Below, one piece after another: positions 13,997 to 16,862 of a stretch of DNA of 16,862 nt. The translations under genes were made by a program, and so were the position numbers. The notes beneath the pieces were generated by a model. The model did not search any database and was not told the origin of the DNA. It was given only the letters and a program-made list of their open reading frames with translations. Source of the stretch: Sphingobacterium sp. (GTDB taxonomy: Bacteria; Bacteroidota; Bacteroidia; Sphingobacteriales; Sphingobacteriaceae); assembly GCA_030146225.1 (NCBI GenBank), contig JASLCA010000197.1:1-16862 (forward strand), in the 5' to 3' direction. Numbering within the stretch: the first letter of the stretch is position 1; each line of letters opens with the position of its first letter.

Positions 13997-14695
13997 ATGA
14001 ATCCATTATTTTTAATTCCAGTAATACTGGTTATTGTAGGTGTTTGTTTTATGGTTTATATGAACAAAAAGCACAGTGCCGTAAAAAATGATATCGATCT
14101 TGATGCCGAAAGAGGCAATTATGATCGCTACAAGCAAGAGTTGTTGAGCCAAGATTTTTCGCACCTAGCTAAGTGGATGAAGGGAAAATCTATTGATGCA
14201 TTTACTTCTGGGTCTATTCCACAAACTACAGCTGGCAAACTAGCTAAAATGGCGAGCGATGGCATTGAAAATGTAGCCTTGTCGGCGATAGGTCTAAAGA
14301 GAAATAATCTAGAAACTGAGTGTTTTTGGGTATTAAGCGGACATGATTTGCACTTCTTTACGACAGATACGGAAGGTGAGTTAGAGGAGCATATGGTCTT
14401 TGATAATTTCCGTATAGAAGCTGCCAAGCTTCAGTTTGCAGGAATACTAAAGTCTCCTGCTGCTGTTTATTTAAAATCTGCTGAGGAATACTTACCGAAG
14501 GTACATGTGATTACCTTTAATCTTGAGGGCAGCGCCTTTGCATTAGAAATTCATGATAGACTACACTATGTGGTGGATCCAGCGGATATGCTAAATGTAA
14601 AAAAACAGTTCTTAGGCCGTGCAAAATATCAAGTAGTAGGGGAGCAATTTGTAGATGTTTTGCAATCCAAGTTCTCGAATTTAGCTATAGCTTAA
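13997..14695 (+). CDS. Hypothetical protein with N-terminal membrane anchor
   Basis: I do not recognise a family. The 232-residue protein has one N-terminal hydrophobic helix (about 4-21) followed by NKKHS. By the positive-inside rule this puts the remaining 210 residues in the cytoplasm. The rest is a mixed alpha/beta domain, with an amphipathic helix region (DRYKQELLSQDFSHLAKWMKGK) and then strands such as CFWVLSGHDLHFFTTDTEGELEEHMVFDNF and KVHVITFNLEGSAFALEIHD. The strand-rich part could be PH-like, but that is only an impression. It is the second gene of the unit, seven bases before the DUF1266 gene, so a shared membrane-associated role is likely. Confidence 0.75.
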   Translation: MNPLFLIPVILVIVGVCFMVYMNKKHSAVKNDIDLDAERGNYDRYKQELLSQDFSHLAKWMKGKSIDAFTSGSIPQTTAGKLAKMASDGIENVALSAIGLKRNNLETECFWVLSGHDLHFFTTDTEGELEEHMVFDNFRIEAAKLQFAGILKSPAAVYLKSAEEYLPKVHVITFNLEGSAFALEIHDRLHYVVDPADMLNVKKQFLGRAKYQVVGEQFVDVLQSKFSNLAIA

Positions 14696-14702
14696 GTAGT
14701 AT

Positions 14703-15416
14703 ATGGGCTTATTCTCCAAATTATTCAATGCTTTTAAAGGCATGCGCCTGAATAAGGAAAATTATCTTACTGGCAAGGCATTAGATCATGTGCTGATTGG
14801 ATCCATGTATGCGGAACAACAGTCTGCTTATCTGAATTCCTATGAGACAGGATTGCCTATGTCTACAATTAAGAAACTTGTTGAGGAGTATTGGGATATT
14901 TATAACAGCGAGGATGCTTTAGCTATTCTTGAGGATTTACATACGAGGAATGCCCATAGCTATGTTGACGTTGTTTTCGAGGCTTATGAGCAAGCAGATA
15001 ATTATGTGGAGCTGTTTCGTGCCAATCTTCCCGCCGATGAGGCTGCTTTTAATTATTATGTAGACATGTATCGGGCTCTCAAAAATGTGGTTCCGGAACT
15101 TATAGAGCAAAAGTTTTTAAAGGATTTTTCTGACATAAGAACTGCTAAAAATACAGCTTGGAATTACGGTAGAGCAGCTTTTTTAGCACGTTGTTGTTAT
15201 GATTTAGGCTACCTATCCGAGCTCCTGTTGAAGCAATACCTGTCTAAATCTTATCAGGAACTGAAGGCTTTCTGTCCAACATGGAAAGTTTATACGCAGA
15301 GTTATGTGCTGGGCAGAGCCCTTTGGGCTGGTGCCAATAGTGCAGGTATGAATCAAATTGCTGAAGACTTGCTAAATCATGCGAAAAGCCCTTTGAAGGA
15401 TAAGGTTTATTTATAA
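14703..15416 (+). CDS. DUF1266 domain protein
   Basis: The 237-residue protein lacks a signal peptide or membrane helix and is mostly helical. The C-terminal half carries the DUF1266 (YbeR/YbeU-like) pattern: AWNYGRAAFLARCCYDLGYLS (152-172), a helix QYLSKSYQELKAF, then TWKVYTQSYVLGRALWAG (193-210). The recurring WxxGR and YxxGRxxW blocks are what I recognise. No biochemical role for the family is established to my knowledge. The N-terminal half contains LTGKALDHVLIGSMYAEQQSAYLNSYETG and is not assignable. As last gene behind two membrane-anchored proteins it may be their cytoplasmic partner. Confidence 0.85.
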   Translation: MGLFSKLFNAFKGMRLNKENYLTGKALDHVLIGSMYAEQQSAYLNSYETGLPMSTIKKLVEEYWDIYNSEDALAILEDLHTRNAHSYVDVVFEAYEQADNYVELFRANLPADEAAFNYYVDMYRALKNVVPELIEQKFLKDFSDIRTAKNTAWNYGRAAFLARCCYDLGYLSELLLKQYLSKSYQELKAFCPTWKVYTQSYVLGRALWAGANSAGMNQIAEDLLNHAKSPLKDKVYL

Positions 15417-15481
15417 AGATTAATTTTTAGATTAAAGGCACTTCGCTAAATCAATACGAGGTCAAGTGCTTTATCCTTTTT

Positions 15482-15517
15482 AAGTCCAGCTGCATACTTG
15501 CAGCTGGACTTTTTTTG
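15482..15517 (+). terminator. Rho-independent terminator after the DUF1266 gene
   Basis: AAGTCCAGCTGC (15482-15493) pairs perfectly with GCAGCTGGACTT (15500-15511) around a six-base loop, then a run of T to 15517. A weaker hairpin with one bulge, AAAGGCACTT and AAGTGCTTT, lies just before it (15434-15472). The remaining gap up to 15691 holds the short tandem AGCGCAAAGCGCAAA near 15558 and no clear promoter. Confidence 0.92.
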
Positions 15518-15691
15518 CTGTATGGGGTAGACTAAAGCTGTTTTTTAAAAGAATTAGAAGCGCAAAGCGCAAAAATCGATGAGGGTGGATGGTTTGAATT
15601 TAACTGTAGGTTAAACAATAAAGGGCGTTGGTTGTTTCCTTCTAGTATACATGCGGATAGCTGTATTTTATTTCCTGTAAAATGTATTATT

Positions 15692-16753
15692 ATGAAAAGA
15701 TCTAGTTTTTTAAAGACTGTACTTGCCTTTACGGCTATTATTATATGGAGCCTAGCCCAGGAGAGTGATGCTTGTAAAAGGGTTGTTTATAAAGGCCCCA
15801 ATAATACGATTATTACCGCTAGGAGTATGGATTTCTCAACGCCCATCCCAGCCAATTTATGGTTATTTCCGAGAGGTATGCAACGTGATGGAAGTACCGG
15901 TAAGCATACGGTAAGATGGACTTCCAAATATGGCAGCATGGCTACAAGCTCTTGGGATTTTGCGACCTCGGATGGGATGAATGAGAAAGGTCTTGTTACG
16001 AATATACTATGGCTTACAAGCTCTATCTTTCCAGAATTTAATAAGGAAGGTAAGGGGAGGAAAGGGATGGCTGTGTCCCTATGGGCACAGTATGCTTTGG
16101 ATAACTTTGCGACAGTAGCCGAAGCAGTAAATGAGCTTAAGAAGGAAGAGTTTGTCGTGGTTACCGATTTTATACCAGGTACGGAACGATTTACGGCTGT
16201 TCATCTTTCTATGTCTGATGCGACTGGCGACAACGCTATTTTGGAATATATTGATGGAAAGCTGGTCATCCACCATGATCCATCATATACAGTTATGACG
16301 AATGACCCGGTGTTTGAAGATCAGTTAGCTATTAATAAGTATTGGAAGGGTATTCCTGGAGATATATTTCTGCCGGGTACAAAAAGTGCCGTGGACAGCT
16401 ATGTTCGTGCATCCTATTATATTAAAGCCATAGAACAGACAGATGATATCCGTATTGCTTTGGCTGGCACCTTCAGTGTGATAAGACAGTGTTCGGTTCC
16501 TTATGGCATTTCTACAGCTGGTTATCCAAATTTATCTACTACAAGATGGAGAACGGTGGCAGACCAAAAAAACTTAGTGTATTATTTTGAGGATGCCTTA
16601 AGCCCAAATACCATCTGGGTGGATTTGAAAAAACTGGATTTCAGCTCTACTGGAAAAGTCAAAAAACTAGGATTGGATAAAAGCCAGATTTATGCTGGAG
16701 AAACATCAGCACAGTTTGTCGAAACTGCGCCTTTTGTATTTCAGGGGATATAG
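15692..16753 (+). CDS. Secreted choloylglycine hydrolase / penicillin V acylase family Ntn hydrolase
   Basis: These enzymes cleave linear amide bonds such as conjugated bile salts, penicillin V or N-acyl homoserine lactones. I chose the ATG at 15692; a TTG 60 bases upstream adds residues before a clear signal peptide (MKRSSFLKTVLAFTAIIIWSLAQESDA). Removing it exposes Cys28 as the N-terminal nucleophile. The spacing to Arg44 and Asp47 in TARSMDF matches the Cys2/Arg18/Asp21 set of the family. NEKGLVTNILWL, MTNDPVF and DSYVRASYY match the later Asn and Arg positions. The 353-residue length is usual. Substrate preference cannot be told; in a non-gut Bacteroidota, an acylase acting on lactams or signals is as likely as bile salts. 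Confidence 0.93.
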   Translation: MKRSSFLKTVLAFTAIIIWSLAQESDACKRVVYKGPNNTIITARSMDFSTPIPANLWLFPRGMQRDGSTGKHTVRWTSKYGSMATSSWDFATSDGMNEKGLVTNILWLTSSIFPEFNKEGKGRKGMAVSLWAQYALDNFATVAEAVNELKKEEFVVVTDFIPGTERFTAVHLSMSDATGDNAILEYIDGKLVIHHDPSYTVMTNDPVFEDQLAINKYWKGIPGDIFLPGTKSAVDSYVRASYYIKAIEQTDDIRIALAGTFSVIRQCSVPYGISTAGYPNLSTTRWRTVADQKNLVYYFEDALSPNTIWVDLKKLDFSSTGKVKKLGLDKSQIYAGETSAQFVETAPFVFQGI

Positions 16754-16862
16754 CTTTATTCGTCTGCTTTAAGAAAAGATATGGATAAGGATGTGGCTTT
16801 CTCCTTTAAAGAAGCTAAATTTCCTATTTGTTTTTTTTTTTTGTATAGCACTGAAAAATAAA

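Noticed and set aside
15558..15573. Tandem AGCGCAAAGCGCAAA as a repeat element or CRISPR seed
   Set aside because: There are only two short units, with no spacers and no further copies. It is probably chance or a single binding site.
15632..15691. Upstream TTG start of the Ntn hydrolase
   Set aside because: It would bury the signal peptide behind 20 residues. The ATG at 15692 gives a normal signal sequence and exact active-site spacing.
16754..16862. Possible terminator after the Ntn hydrolase
   Set aside because: Only a short bulged stem (GCTT..CT with AG..AAGC) can form, and the run of 12 T lies well downstream of it. The window ends before anything clearer appears.

Overview
The window looks like chromosomal DNA from a Bacteroidota bacterium, most likely Sphingobacteriaceae (Sphingobacterium or Pedobacter type). 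The reasons are an AT-leaning base composition, A-rich or weak ribosome binding sites, several matches to the Bacteroidota -7 promoter element TAnnTTTG, a short-LID adenylate kinase beside an Obg GTPase without a C-terminal extension, signal peptides ending in Ala-Gln, and a LytS/LytTR two-component pair. The genus is inferred, not proven. I saw no insertion sequence, phage gene or CRISPR array.

Positions 1-5557 are mostly housekeeping. A 5'-truncated tRNA-Arg(ACG) and its terminator come first, then adk and obgE. A perfectly palindromic bidirectional terminator separates obgE from two minus-strand envelope lipoprotein genes. Next is a minus-strand operon of an RluA-type pseudouridine synthase, a membrane-anchored TlpA/ResA-like thioredoxin and pyrF.

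Positions 5558-6988 hold panB (pantothenate synthesis) and a small membrane protein. A 17-bp inverted repeat spans the stop codon of the second gene.

Positions 7206-13136 are the most interesting part. A secreted alpha/beta hydrolase is followed by a LytS-type sensor kinase and its LytTR regulator, then a tight four-gene operon: a SnoaL-like protein, a double carboxymuconolactone decarboxylase (CMD) domain protein, a dienelactone-hydrolase-like protein with a Cys nucleophile, and a cupin. All five enzyme-like proteins carry export signals, although relatives of several of these families are usually cytoplasmic. Both the lone hydrolase and the operon have a pair of TTTCGT-type repeats exactly 21 bp apart, about 120-160 bp before the start codon. 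That is the geometry LytTR regulators use. I therefore propose a regulon in which the LytS/LytTR pair controls an envelope-located small-molecule conversion or detoxification pathway. The substrate cannot be read from the sequence.

After a very strong terminator and a 336-bp AT-rich gap, 13542-15416 holds a three-gene unit: a signal-peptide/C-terminal-anchor protein with a CxxC, an N-terminally anchored protein, and a DUF1266 protein. Its function is unknown. The window ends with a secreted choloylglycine-hydrolase/penicillin V acylase family Ntn hydrolase (15692-16753).
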